Origin: an uncultured Collinsella sp.
GTDB taxonomy: Bacteria; Actinomycetota; Coriobacteriia; Coriobacteriales; Coriobacteriaceae
DNA length: 10,543 bases
Assembly: GCA_900759435.1 (NCBI GenBank)
Contig: CAAEVD010000039.1
Location: 1-10,543, forward strand
Direction of reading: 5' to 3'
In this document: positions 1 through 5,771 of the stretch, piece after piece
Numbering within the stretch: the first letter of the stretch is position 1
Layout of the letters: each line of letters opens with the position of its first letter
Translations under genes and position numbers: made by a program
Notes under the pieces: model-generated
What the model was told of the DNA's origin: nothing
The model's database searches: none
What the model saw: only the letters and a program-made list of their open reading frames with translations

Positions 1-51
1 AGGGGACTCTTAATCCCAAGGTCCAGGGTTCGACCCCCTGACGGCCCACCA
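1..51 (+). tRNA. tRNA-Lys (CTT), 3' part, cut by window start
   Basis: The first 51 bases are identical to the last 51 bases of the complete tRNA at 95-170. They cover the anticodon arm with loop CTCTTAA (anticodon CTT, lysine AAG codon), the variable region, the T arm with GGTTCGACC, the acceptor 3' strand ACGGCCC and an encoded ACCA end. The D arm and acceptor 5' strand lie outside the window. It is the upstream member of a tandem pair. Confidence 0.93.
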
Positions 52-64
52 CACGATATCTCCT

Positions 65-90
65 CTAAAGTCCGCCACAACGGACTTTAG
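65..90. other. Perfect 10-bp hairpin between tandem tRNA genes
   Basis: CTAAAGTCCG (65-74) and CGGACTTTAG (81-90) are perfect inverted repeats around a 6-nt loop (CCACAA). Only CTTT follows before the next tRNA begins at 95, so as an intrinsic terminator it is weak. It may instead be a processing or partial-attenuation structure that separates the two tRNA units. The hairpin itself is seen directly; its role is inferred. Confidence 0.5.
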
Positions 91-94
91 CTTT

Positions 95-170
95 GGGTCG
101 TTAGCTCAGTTGGTAGAGCAGGGGACTCTTAATCCCAAGGTCCAGGGTTCGACCCCCTGACGGCCCACCA
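95..170 (+). tRNA. tRNA-Lys (CTT), complete
   Basis: This is a full 76-nt cloverleaf with an encoded CCA end. The acceptor strands GGGTCGT and ACGGCCC pair over 7 bp with one G-T pair. The D arm contains AGCTCAGTTGGTAGAGC. The anticodon stem GGGGA/TCCCA (one terminal mismatch) encloses CTCTTAA, giving anticodon CTT, which reads AAG as lysine. The T arm is CAGGG TTCGACC CCCTG, and the discriminator A precedes CCA. It is the second identical copy in tandem, with a 43-nt spacer, and is followed 10 nt later by a strong terminator. Confidence 0.97.
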
Positions 171-179
171 AAGCATGTT

Positions 180-210
180 AAAGCGACTGGCTTCGGCTGG
201 TCGCTTTTTT
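180..210 (+). terminator. Rho-independent terminator after tRNA-Lys
   Basis: The stem GCGACTGGC (183-191) pairs with GCTGGTCGC (196-204) over 9 bp with two G-U pairs. It closes on a TTCG tetraloop and is followed by six T (205-210), with AAA at 180-182 extending the stem into the T tract. The G-U pairs become A-C mismatches on the other strand, so it works mainly for plus-strand tRNA transcripts. Confidence 0.9.
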
Positions 211-267
211 GTTGACCTCGCTTGGGGCCGAACCCGAAAGGGCGCGGAGCTGAGCTATCTGCACTGT

Positions 268-339
268 GATTCCCTTAGGGAAAACACGGCTAAAGCCCCG
301 TAAGCGTGTTCTCCTTAGGGGAATCCTGCTTTCGGGGCT
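268..339. repeat. Long imperfect inverted repeat with pseudoknot-type extra pairing
   Basis: The arms 268-288 (GATTCCCTTAGGG...) and 305-325 (...CCTTAGGGGAATC) pair over 21 positions with one mismatch and two G-U pairs when read on the plus strand. The 16-nt loop contains AGCCCCG (294-300), which is exactly complementary to CGGGGCT at 333-339, beyond the stem. The two helices interleave, as in an H-type pseudoknot. The element fills most of the gap between the tRNA terminator and the 3' end of the minus-strand oxidoreductase gene. It has no T tract, so it is not an ordinary terminator. It could be a structured RNA, an mRNA 3'-end element or a small palindromic repeat. The remaining bases of 211-384 show nothing else I recognise. 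Confidence 0.55.
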
Positions 340-384
340 CGATGTATGTGAGAAATTGTGATCAAACTCAAAGTGAAAATCGAA

Positions 385-1911
385 TTAGTCCGCTCGATAG
401 TGCGAACCCAGGCTTTCGGTTCGCTTGCGCATGGCTTTGACCATTTCCGTTGCCAGCTGAATCTGCGACTGTAGGCGGGCGAGGGCGGCGATTTCGTTGT
501 CGTTGGCGTGCGACTTATTTAGAGCCTTGGCCTCGTCCTGCAGACTTTCAAGATCTTGTTGCGCCTTGGAGAGGCCTGCTTCGGTCCTGTTGATCATGCA
601 GTAGGTGCTCATTGTGTGTTTGAGGCTGCGGGTCAGGCGCTCGGCGTCTGGTGCGGCAATGCCATGCTGGGGGAGGGCGATATCCGCCTTCGGGGTCTCC
701 TCAGGTGTATTCTGTGCTGCCTGGGCTGCTGATGCGCCTGCGATGCGTCCGAACACGATGCCGTTGGCGCTTGACAGGCCGCCGATGCGGTCGGCTCCGT
801 GCATACCGCCTGTTGCCTCGCCACAGGCGTAGAGGCCCTCAACGCCCGTGTACGCGGTCTTGTCGATCTTGATACCGCCGTTGGCGGCGTGGGCATACAT
901 CGCCACGCGCATCTCGTCAGTTGGCGCGATGCCGTGCTCCTCTTGTAGCCAGGTGGCAAAGGTCTGCACAAACTCGGGGACGTCCTCGCGGGGGAAGTCG
1001 TAGTGGAGCGCCAGGCCTTCGGCACCCGCTTGATCGATGGCAAGATCGATGGCGCGGGAGGCCAAGCGTGACGTGAAGGGACCATATCCGGAGCGCTGAT
1101 CGAGCAGGTCGTCAAGCTTGCCGTCGGCAATATCGACCGGTTGGTCAAATGTGACGTAGCGCCAGGTCTTCTCGTTGAAGACCAGGTTGCGCTTGGGCTC
1201 AATGAAGCCGGGCATCATCTGCATAAACTCTATATTAGTAAGGGACGCACCGTGCGCCAGGGCGATGGCCTGTGATGAGCTGAGCACGTCGGCGGAAGTG
1301 AGGCTTCGCTCGAACAGGCCACCCGTGCCGCCCGCAGCGATGATAGTGGCTTTGGCTGCTATAGGCACGAGATGCTCGTTTGCGCGGTCGTAGAGCACGG
1401 CGCCGACAATCTTTCCGTTCGTATCTTCAACAAGGTCGATAAGCTCGTGGAGTGGGAGTAGGCGAATGCCGAGCAACTCGATCTGGGCCGTACACGCGTC
1501 CTCAAGGGGCTTGCGGGTGAGGCCGCGCCACATACGCGTCTTATGGTCAAAGCAGGGGATAAATTGCTTCTGCTGGGCGCTCTCGGCGCTTTGCGGACGC
1601 TGGAGCTCAACACCTAGATCCTGCTCGAGCCATTGGATGGCCTGAGGAATACCGTGGACAAACGTCTGGACGAGCGTAGGGTCGGCAGCGCCGCACCCGA
1701 CGTTCTGGATGGTGTCGATGAGGTCCTGCTCGTCGTCTTCGTCGACGGGGCCAATAAGGCCGAGGCCCCAGGTGCCTGGGAAGAAGCTCGATCCGCTCAT
1801 GGTCTTGCCGGCGCTTGCGATGGCAACGGTCGCGCCCGTACGTGCTGCTTCTATGGCGGCACAAAGGCCCGCAATACCAGATCCAATTACCAGTACATCA
1901 GTCGATTCCAT
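385..1911 (-). CDS. FAD-dependent oxidoreductase, fumarate reductase/aspartate oxidase superfamily
   Basis: This is a 508-aa soluble flavoprotein with no signal peptide or membrane segment. The N-terminal Rossmann motif is VLVIGSGIAG (G10-G15), the second FAD element is AAGGTGG (192-198), and the C-terminal FAD motif is GLYACGEATGGMHGADRIGG (359-378) followed by FGRIAG. The tail RTESLGSHYRAD resembles the ES-G-HYR-D end of SdhA/NadB proteins. SRLASRA (281-287) and H341 in HAANGG sit where the family keeps catalytic Arg and His. The usual HPT motif after EFxQ is MPG here (233-235), and there is no histidine for covalent FAD, so the substrate is unknown. No nadA, nadC or membrane partner is adjacent. 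An upstream ATG at 1944 exists, but ATG at 1911 has AAAGGA five bases before it and starts right at the FAD fold. It is a separate transcription unit, probably using an enoate- or fumarate-like acceptor or a dicarboxylate or amino acid donor. Confidence 0.85.
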   Translation of the reverse strand: MESTDVLVIGSGIAGLCAAIEAARTGATVAIASAGKTMSGSSFFPGTWGLGLIGPVDEDDEQDLIDTIQNVGCGAADPTLVQTFVHGIPQAIQWLEQDLGVELQRPQSAESAQQKQFIPCFDHKTRMWRGLTRKPLEDACTAQIELLGIRLLPLHELIDLVEDTNGKIVGAVLYDRANEHLVPIAAKATIIAAGGTGGLFERSLTSADVLSSSQAIALAHGASLTNIEFMQMMPGFIEPKRNLVFNEKTWRYVTFDQPVDIADGKLDDLLDQRSGYGPFTSRLASRAIDLAIDQAGAEGLALHYDFPREDVPEFVQTFATWLQEEHGIAPTDEMRVAMYAHAANGGIKIDKTAYTGVEGLYACGEATGGMHGADRIGGLSSANGIVFGRIAGASAAQAAQNTPEETPKADIALPQHGIAAPDAERLTRSLKHTMSTYCMINRTEAGLSKAQQDLESLQDEAKALNKSHANDNEIAALARLQSQIQLATEMVKAMRKRTESLGSHYRAD

Positions 1912-1950
1912 CGGATTCCTTTCTCGTCCGGCGCATTGTCGCACGGGTGA

Positions 1951-1995
1951 TCGGCAAAGGTATCGTAAAGACTCGGCAAATCGGTAAAGGGCAAA
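1951..1995. promoter_or_regulatory. Clustered TCGGyAAA repeats upstream of the oxidoreductase gene
   Basis: On the plus strand TCGGCAAA occurs at 1951 and 1973, TCGGTAAA at 1981, a degenerate TCGTAAA at 1963 and GGGCAAA at 1989. Unit starts are spaced about 8-12 bases apart. The cluster lies 40-84 bases upstream of the oxidoreductase start codon (minus strand), where a promoter or operator is expected. I cannot find a convincing -35/-10 pair here. It may be a multi-site operator or a decayed tandem repeat. Confidence 0.35.
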
Positions 1996-2050
1996 TATGG
2001 CAGGTGGGCGTCAAGAGTGTCCGATCGCTCTACCCCCATCCCCTCAATAA

Positions 2051-2137
2051 GTTGCGGTGAAATAGGGACTGTTTTGGCATGTGAAGGCGTTATTCAGTCC
2101 GTATATCACCGCAACTGATATACCGGTGATGGACTAC
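2051..2137. repeat. Imperfect 21-bp inverted repeat with a third partial arm
   Basis: The arms 2051-2071 (GTTGCGGTGA...) and 2095-2115 (...TCACCGCAAC) match at 19 of 21 paired positions around a 23-nt loop. The right arm is followed by a second overlapping palindrome: GTATATC (2101-2107) pairs with GATATAC (2117-2123). CGGTGATGGACT (2125-2135 region) is a shortened copy of the left arm with about four bases missing. It lies between the terminator of the GGGtGRT operon and the upstream region of the oxidoreductase gene. It could be a palindromic interspersed repeat, an operator or an RNA switch. The structure is seen directly; its function is unknown. Confidence 0.5.
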
Positions 2138-2154
2138 TTTATGGCAGCGTGAAT

Positions 2155-2187
2155 AAAAAGAGCCGCCACCTCGAAAGGTAGCGGCTC
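2155..2187 (-). terminator. Rho-independent terminator of the scaffold/GGGtGRT operon
   Basis: Read on the minus strand, GAGCCGCTACCT pairs with AGGTGGCGGCTC over 12 bp around a TTCG loop and is followed by TTTTTATTC. The one imperfect position is a G-U wobble on the minus strand but an A-C mismatch on the plus strand, which fixes the orientation. It lies 36 bases beyond the stop of the GGGtGRT gene. Confidence 0.92.
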
Positions 2188-2222
2188 CAAGGCTCAACTA
2201 TATGAGCATCGCGCAGGCGCGA

Positions 2223-3227
2223 TTAGGCCTTGAGGGCCTCCTCGACGGCGACAGCGCAGGCGACGGTGGCACCGACCATGGGGTTGTTGCCCATGCCGAT
2301 GAGACCCATCATGTCGACGTGCGCAGGCACGGAGGAAGAACCGGCGAACTGGGCGTCGGAGTGCATACGGCCCATGGTGTCGGTCATGCCGTAAGAGGCA
2401 GGGCCGGCGCCCATGTTGTCCGGGTGCAGGGTACGGCCAGTGCCGCCACCAGAAGCGACGGAGAAGTACTTCTTGCCAGCCTCGAGGCGCTCCTTCTTGT
2501 AGGTGCCAGCGACGGGGTGCTGGAAGCGCGTGGGGTTGGTGGAGTTACCGGTGATCGAGATGTCAACGTTCTCGTGCCACATGATGGCAACGCCCTCGCG
2601 GACGTCGTCGGAGCCGTAGCAGTTAACGGCAGCGCGGGGACCATCGGAGTAGGGGATGGTCTCGACGACCTTGAGCTCGCCCGTGTAGTAGTCGAACTGG
2701 GTCTTCACGTAGGTGAAGCCGTTGATGCGGGCGATGATCTGAGCAGCGTCCTTGCCCAGACCGTTGAGGATAACGCGCAGCGGCTTCTTACGAGCCTTGT
2801 TGGCGTTCAGAGCCAAGCCGATGGCGCCCTCAGCGGCAGCGAAGGACTCGTGGCCGGCCAGGAAGGCGAAGCACTCGGTGTCGTCGGAGAGCAGCATAGC
2901 GCCCAGGTTGCCGTGGCCCAGACCGACCTTGCGGTCCTCGGCGACGGAGCCGGGAACGGTGAAGGCCTGGATGCCCTCGCCGATGATGGCAGCAGCCTCA
3001 GAAGCGGACTTGGCGCCACGCTTGACAGCGAGAGCGCAGCCGAGGGTGTAGGCCCACTCGGCGTTCTGGAAGGCGATGGACTGCGTGTTGTGGACGATCT
3101 CACGCGGGTTGAAGCCCTTGTCGGTGCAGATCTGCAGAGCTTCCTCGAGGGAGGCGATGCCGTTGTCGGCGAGGCACTTGTTGATCTTGTCAGCGCGGCG
3201 CTCGTAACCTTCGAACGTAACAGTCAT
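2223..3227 (-). CDS. GGGtGRT protein, second gene of a two-gene Fe-S-linked operon
   Basis: This 334-aa protein carries the namesake motif GGGTGRT at 260-266. The motif is followed by a glycine- and methionine-rich C-terminal part (NMGAGPASYGMTDTMGRMHS, then MMGLIGMGNNPMVGA). Other conserved-looking stretches are GHGNLGAMLLSDDTECFAFLAGHESFAAAEG (quoted in parts: GHGNLG 104-109, CFAFLAGHESF 119-129) and CYGSDDVREGVAIMWHEN (203-220). No signal peptide or membrane segment is seen. The family is named only for its motif, and I know of no established biochemical function. The start ATG is preceded by GGGAGGG. It lies 18 bases after the NifU-like scaffold gene and just before a strong terminator, so the two are co-transcribed. 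This suggests the protein receives, carries or helps insert an Fe-S cluster or thiol-derived cofactor. It has few Cys (C20-region LNKCLA, C34, C64, C119, C203, C324). Family identity is strong; the role is inferred. Confidence 0.92.
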   Translation of the reverse strand: MTVTFEGYERRADKINKCLADNGIASLEEALQICTDKGFNPREIVHNTQSIAFQNAEWAYTLGCALAVKRGAKSASEAAAIIGEGIQAFTVPGSVAEDRKVGLGHGNLGAMLLSDDTECFAFLAGHESFAAAEGAIGLALNANKARKKPLRVILNGLGKDAAQIIARINGFTYVKTQFDYYTGELKVVETIPYSDGPRAAVNCYGSDDVREGVAIMWHENVDISITGNSTNPTRFQHPVAGTYKKERLEAGKKYFSVASGGGTGRTLHPDNMGAGPASYGMTDTMGRMHSDAQFAGSSSVPAHVDMMGLIGMGNNPMVGATVACAVAVEEALKA

Positions 3228-3245
3228 AGTTATTTCCCTCCCTTT

Positions 3246-3980
3246 CTACTCGTGAACCGGGAACACGCTGGCGACGGAGTGAGTCTCCTCGTCGGTGCGC
3301 GGGTCGATGTACTTGGCAGCGTTCTCCCACTGACCATAGTGGCCCATAGCGCCAGCGATGGCCTCCTCGGGGGTCTTGCCGGCCTTGACGGCGTCGGTGA
3401 ACTTGCCGAGGTTCAGGAACTCGAAAGCGATGATCTCGTTCTTGTCGTTGAGAGCCATGCGGGTGACGTAGCCCTGAGCGAGCTCGAGGTAACGAGCGCC
3501 CTTGGCCTTGGTGCCGAACATGGTGCCGACCTGAGAGCGAAGGCCCTTGCCGAGGTCGTCGAGGGAGGCGCCCACGGGCAGGCCGCCCTCGGAGAACGCG
3601 GTCTGGCTGCGGCCGTAAACGATCTGCAGGAAGATCTCGCGCATAGCAACGTTGATGGCGTCGCAGACGAGGTCGGTGTTGAGGGCCTCGAGGATGGTCT
3701 TACCGGGAAGGATCTCGGAAGCCATGGCGGCAGAGTGGGTCATGCCCGAGCAGCCGATGGTCTCAACGAGGGCCTCCTCGATGATGCCGTCCTTGACGTT
3801 CAGCGTGAGCTTGCAGGCGCCCTGCTGAGGTGCGCACCAACCCACACCGTGCGTAAGACCGGAGATGTCGGAAATCTCCTTAGCCTGGACCCACTTGCCC
3901 TCCTCGGGGATGGGTGCGGGGCCGTGGTATGCACCCTTGGCAACGGGGCACATGTTCTCCACTTCCTGTGAGTACTGCAT
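3246..3980 (-). CDS. NifU-like iron-sulfur cluster assembly scaffold-type protein
   Basis: This is a 244-aa protein. The N-terminal half is recognisably IscU/SufU/NifU-like: KLTLNVKDGIIEEALVETIG then C77 (the GxIEEA...GC pattern shared with the SufU gene further right). Cysteines are C11, C49, C56, C77 and C106. The classical CxD first-ligand motif is not present; instead there is C49-x6-C56. The C-terminal half (about 120-244) is an added domain found in the partners of GGGtGRT proteins, ending KYIDPRTDEETHSVASVFPVHE. The frame is open upstream to 4145, but ATG at 3980 has GAGGAG a few bases before it, and the upstream residues look random (Arg/Ser-rich), so I chose 3980. It is the first gene of the operon with GGGtGRT. 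It probably binds or transfers a transient Fe-S cluster in the cytoplasm, separately from SufU. No experiment on this subfamily is known to me. Confidence 0.88.
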   Translation of the reverse strand: MQYSQEVENMCPVAKGAYHGPAPIPEEGKWVQAKEISDISGLTHGVGWCAPQQGACKLTLNVKDGIIEEALVETIGCSGMTHSAAMASEILPGKTILEALNTDLVCDAINVAMREIFLQIVYGRSQTAFSEGGLPVGASLDDLGKGLRSQVGTMFGTKAKGARYLELAQGYVTRMALNDKNEIIAFEFLNLGKFTDAVKAGKTPEEAIAGAMGHYGQWENAAKYIDPRTDEETHSVASVFPVHE

Positions 3981-4372
3981 GCCTCTCCTCTCTATCGTGT
4001 TGGCGTCCCGTCTGGGGGTCGTGGCTGGCGATTGCCGGGCGACCCTTCGAAAGGGACATGACATGCAGCCCCTATAATACCGCGAAATGCACGGAATATT
4101 CGGCGAACGGCTCAGTTTTCGTAGCGAGAAGCGCGGAACTTTCAATTGAAGCGATTTAACAAAGCTGTTTGCGGCTGTGCGGTTCGCTGAAGGGGGTCGG
4201 TTCTGTTCAAGCTTTGACTATGTCGCGTTGTCTGACCTGTAGCTATGATGCCGTTCGCCGCCTGTATACTGCCTTTTGCAGTGTGGCGTAGTTGTTTTGC
4301 GTGAATGTTTTGATGGCACGCTTCAATCGTGCTGTATTGGATGGCAAGCAGATCCCGGCGAAGGGGGGCGTC
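3981..4372. promoter_or_regulatory. Divergent intergenic region: scaffold operon (minus) and transposase-like gene (plus)
   Basis: These 392 bases separate two divergent genes. For the minus-strand operon, TATTAT (4079-4074) is a plausible -10 about 94 bases before the ATG, without a good -35. The resulting leader contains a small CCCTT/AAGGG hairpin near 4043-4055 and ends in GAGGAG. A GAATATTC palindrome lies at 4094-4101, upstream of that -10. For the plus-strand gene, TATACT (4265-4270) is a possible -10, and it is part of a small hairpin ACTGC-CTTTT-GCAGT (4268-4282). The Shine-Dalgarno-like AAGGGGGG at 4361-4368 precedes ATG 4373. All promoter calls here are weak. The region is visibly less GC-rich than the genes around it. 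Confidence 0.35.
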
Positions 4373-5230
4373 ATGCAGCGCGTTTGGAGAACGGTTACCG
4401 GCTTTTACCATGTCTGTGCCCGCGGTACAGGCAAGCAACTGATCTTTGAGACCGATGACGACCGCTGGGAGTTTCTGGAACTGATGCGCGACTGCTGCCG
4501 GGAGGCGGGGGTGACAATCGTGGCGTGGTGCCTTATGGACAACCACGTGGATCTGGTGCTTTTGGATTATGAGGACGAAATGAGCGCAGCCATGCAGCGG
4601 TTGCTGCTGACGTATGCCCGTCGGTTCAATAAACGTACCGGGCGCACGGGCTGCCTGTTTCGTGAGCGTTTTGAGCGTCGCTCGCTCGATACCGACTGGC
4701 AGGTGATGGAGGCTATTCGCTCCGTACATGCCAATCCGCAGGAGGCGGGTATTGCTCTGATTGAGCGCTATCCGTGGAGCAGCTTTGCCGAGTATCTACG
4801 GGCCTATGACAACGATATGACGAGGGGATTTTCCGACCCTTCATGCGTGCTTGAGCTTTTCGGTTCTGCTAAGGCTTTTATTGCCTATTCGCTTTCGACG
4901 CCCGACAGCGGCGAGCCAGCGCTGTGCGATATGAAAGAGACAGAGTGGGAACGCCACGCCTTTGCCGAAAAGTTGGCGAAGGGGCTCGGGGTTCCGCTCC
5001 ACGTGGTTAAAGCCGCACCGTCGGCGCAACGCAATGTCGTTATTCTTGGATTGCACGATGCTGGTTTTACGGTGCGTCAGATTGAGCGGTATACGGGGAT
5101 TGGCAAAAGTACCGTTTCTCGTATTGTGCGCGCCCGTGCGCGAGTGGCGGTGCGGACTGGCGGAAACGTGGTGCAGGGCCGCCGGTGCACCGCGGCTGGG
5201 GTCGCCCATACGCAACAGCTATTGTTCTAA
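4373..5230 (+). CDS. REP-associated tyrosine transposase-like (Y1/HUH fold) protein with C-terminal helix-turn-helix, probably catalytically altered
   Basis: This is a 285-aa protein. Residues 1-145 match the RAYT/IS200-like pattern in order: GFYHVCARG (10-18), AWCLMDNHVDLVLL (51-64), LTYARRFNKRTGRTGCLFRERF (79-100 region), then IRSVHANPQEAG (115-126) and YPWSSFAEYL (133-142). The HUH metal site normally reads HVH; here it is H58-V-D60 (GAT at 4550). The catalytic Tyr of the YIxxNP motif is S117 (TCC at 4721). Residues about 195-255 form a DNA-binding-like domain with an HTH, ending GFTVRQIERYTGIGKSTVSR (231-250). ATG at 4373 has AAGGGGGG just upstream; earlier ATGs at 4292 and 4313 add a tail without family resemblance and lack a good ribosome site. 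No flanking insertion-sequence ends or target duplications are seen, so it is a lone chromosomal gene. Domestication to a DNA-binding role is inferred. Confidence 0.82.
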   Translation: MQRVWRTVTGFYHVCARGTGKQLIFETDDDRWEFLELMRDCCREAGVTIVAWCLMDNHVDLVLLDYEDEMSAAMQRLLLTYARRFNKRTGRTGCLFRERFERRSLDTDWQVMEAIRSVHANPQEAGIALIERYPWSSFAEYLRAYDNDMTRGFSDPSCVLELFGSAKAFIAYSLSTPDSGEPALCDMKETEWERHAFAEKLAKGLGVPLHVVKAAPSAQRNVVILGLHDAGFTVRQIERYTGIGKSTVSRIVRARARVAVRTGGNVVQGRRCTAAGVAHTQQLLF

Positions 5231-5771
5231 AAGCTCGGGTACGGTAACCGCACTTCTTAATTTGCATAGAACAGACGCCGTTATGCGTAAAATAACGCCT
5301 TAGCTCGGTTTTGCCCGTACCTACCCCCGTCTGCGCCGTGCAAAAAGCGGAGTTTTCTGCATCGTGGTACTGTCGGCACCGCCGCAATTTTGCAACATAC
5401 AGGCCCTGAAGCTATTTATGCCTGCCGATGCGCCCCCGAAGCTTATGTTTGCGCCCACTGAGACCACGATATTTGTTCTAAAACGCAATATAAAGGCGAC
5501 TGGAGATGTTGATTAACGCTTCCAATGCGTATACACACGGCTTGGCGTGCTGAATACTCGCAAAAATGCACGCCTCACCCTATGGGACCCGTATGCGGCA
5601 GGCGCTAGGCGAGCCGGGGCCTAGTAGGACGGGGCTTGGCACTTAACTTTGCGTGCCCGTGGCCCTGCTGCAAGCCTTTGGTGCGGTGGAAAACGCTCGT
5701 GTTCGCGGTTGGCCGTGCGATAAATGACAGACGGGGCGTCGGACGCATGGGCTGCTTGTGCGCTCGTTATG
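5231..5771. other. Long non-coding stretch between convergent genes
   Basis: These 541 bases lie between the transposase-like gene and the suf terminator without any convincing gene. The frames are short, lack ribosome sites and do not resemble proteins I know. Visible structure: AGCTCGG repeated at 5232 and 5302; GGTACGG (5238-5244) complementary to CCGTACC (5315-5321); CGTTAT/ATAACG (5279-5284 with 5292-5297); and CTAGGC/GCCTAG around 5605-5625. No terminator with a T tract was found for the plus-strand gene. The stretch may hold decayed repeats, a regulatory RNA or the 3' end of the mobile-element-derived segment. Confidence 0.5.
5339..5394. repeat. Imperfect inverted repeat, possible interspersed element
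   Basis: TGCAAAAAGCGG (5339-5350) and CCGCAATTTTGCA (5382-5394) are near-perfect inverted repeats differing by a small offset. The 31-base interior includes GCGGAGTTTTCTGCA and TCGGCACCGCCG. It lies about 110 bases after the transposase-like gene. Its sharply defined ends suggest a repeated intergenic unit, but copy number cannot be judged from one window. Confidence 0.35.

Noticed and set aside
2202..3971. A 589-codon open frame on the plus strand opposite the scaffold and GGGtGRT genes
   Set aside because: It is the antisense shadow of two recognised genes and crosses their intergenic gap. Its Val/Gly/Asp/Leu-rich composition is what GC-biased third positions produce on the opposite strand. 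No family resemblance and no ribosome site.
4073..4078. Perfect TATAAT on the plus strand as a -10 for the transposase-like gene
   Set aside because: It is about 300 bases from the start codon with no -35 at 16-18 bases upstream. The overlapping minus-strand TATTAT is better placed for the scaffold operon.
3981..4145. Upstream extension of the scaffold-type protein (55 extra residues)
   Set aside because: The extra residues are Arg/Ser-rich without similarity to the family, and the GAGGAG site just before ATG 3980 decides the start.
4142..4729. A 195-codon minus-strand frame overlapping the transposase-like gene
   Set aside because: Antisense of the better supported plus-strand gene and its upstream region; no family motifs. 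I considered a divergent short gene but found no ribosome site.
5321..5398. A 25-codon minus-strand frame starting MLQNCGGADSTT inside the intergenic stretch
   Set aside because: It lies within the imperfect inverted repeat, has only a weak GG-rich site upstream and ends in an Arg run. More likely part of a repeat than a peptide gene, but worth including in a repeat search.
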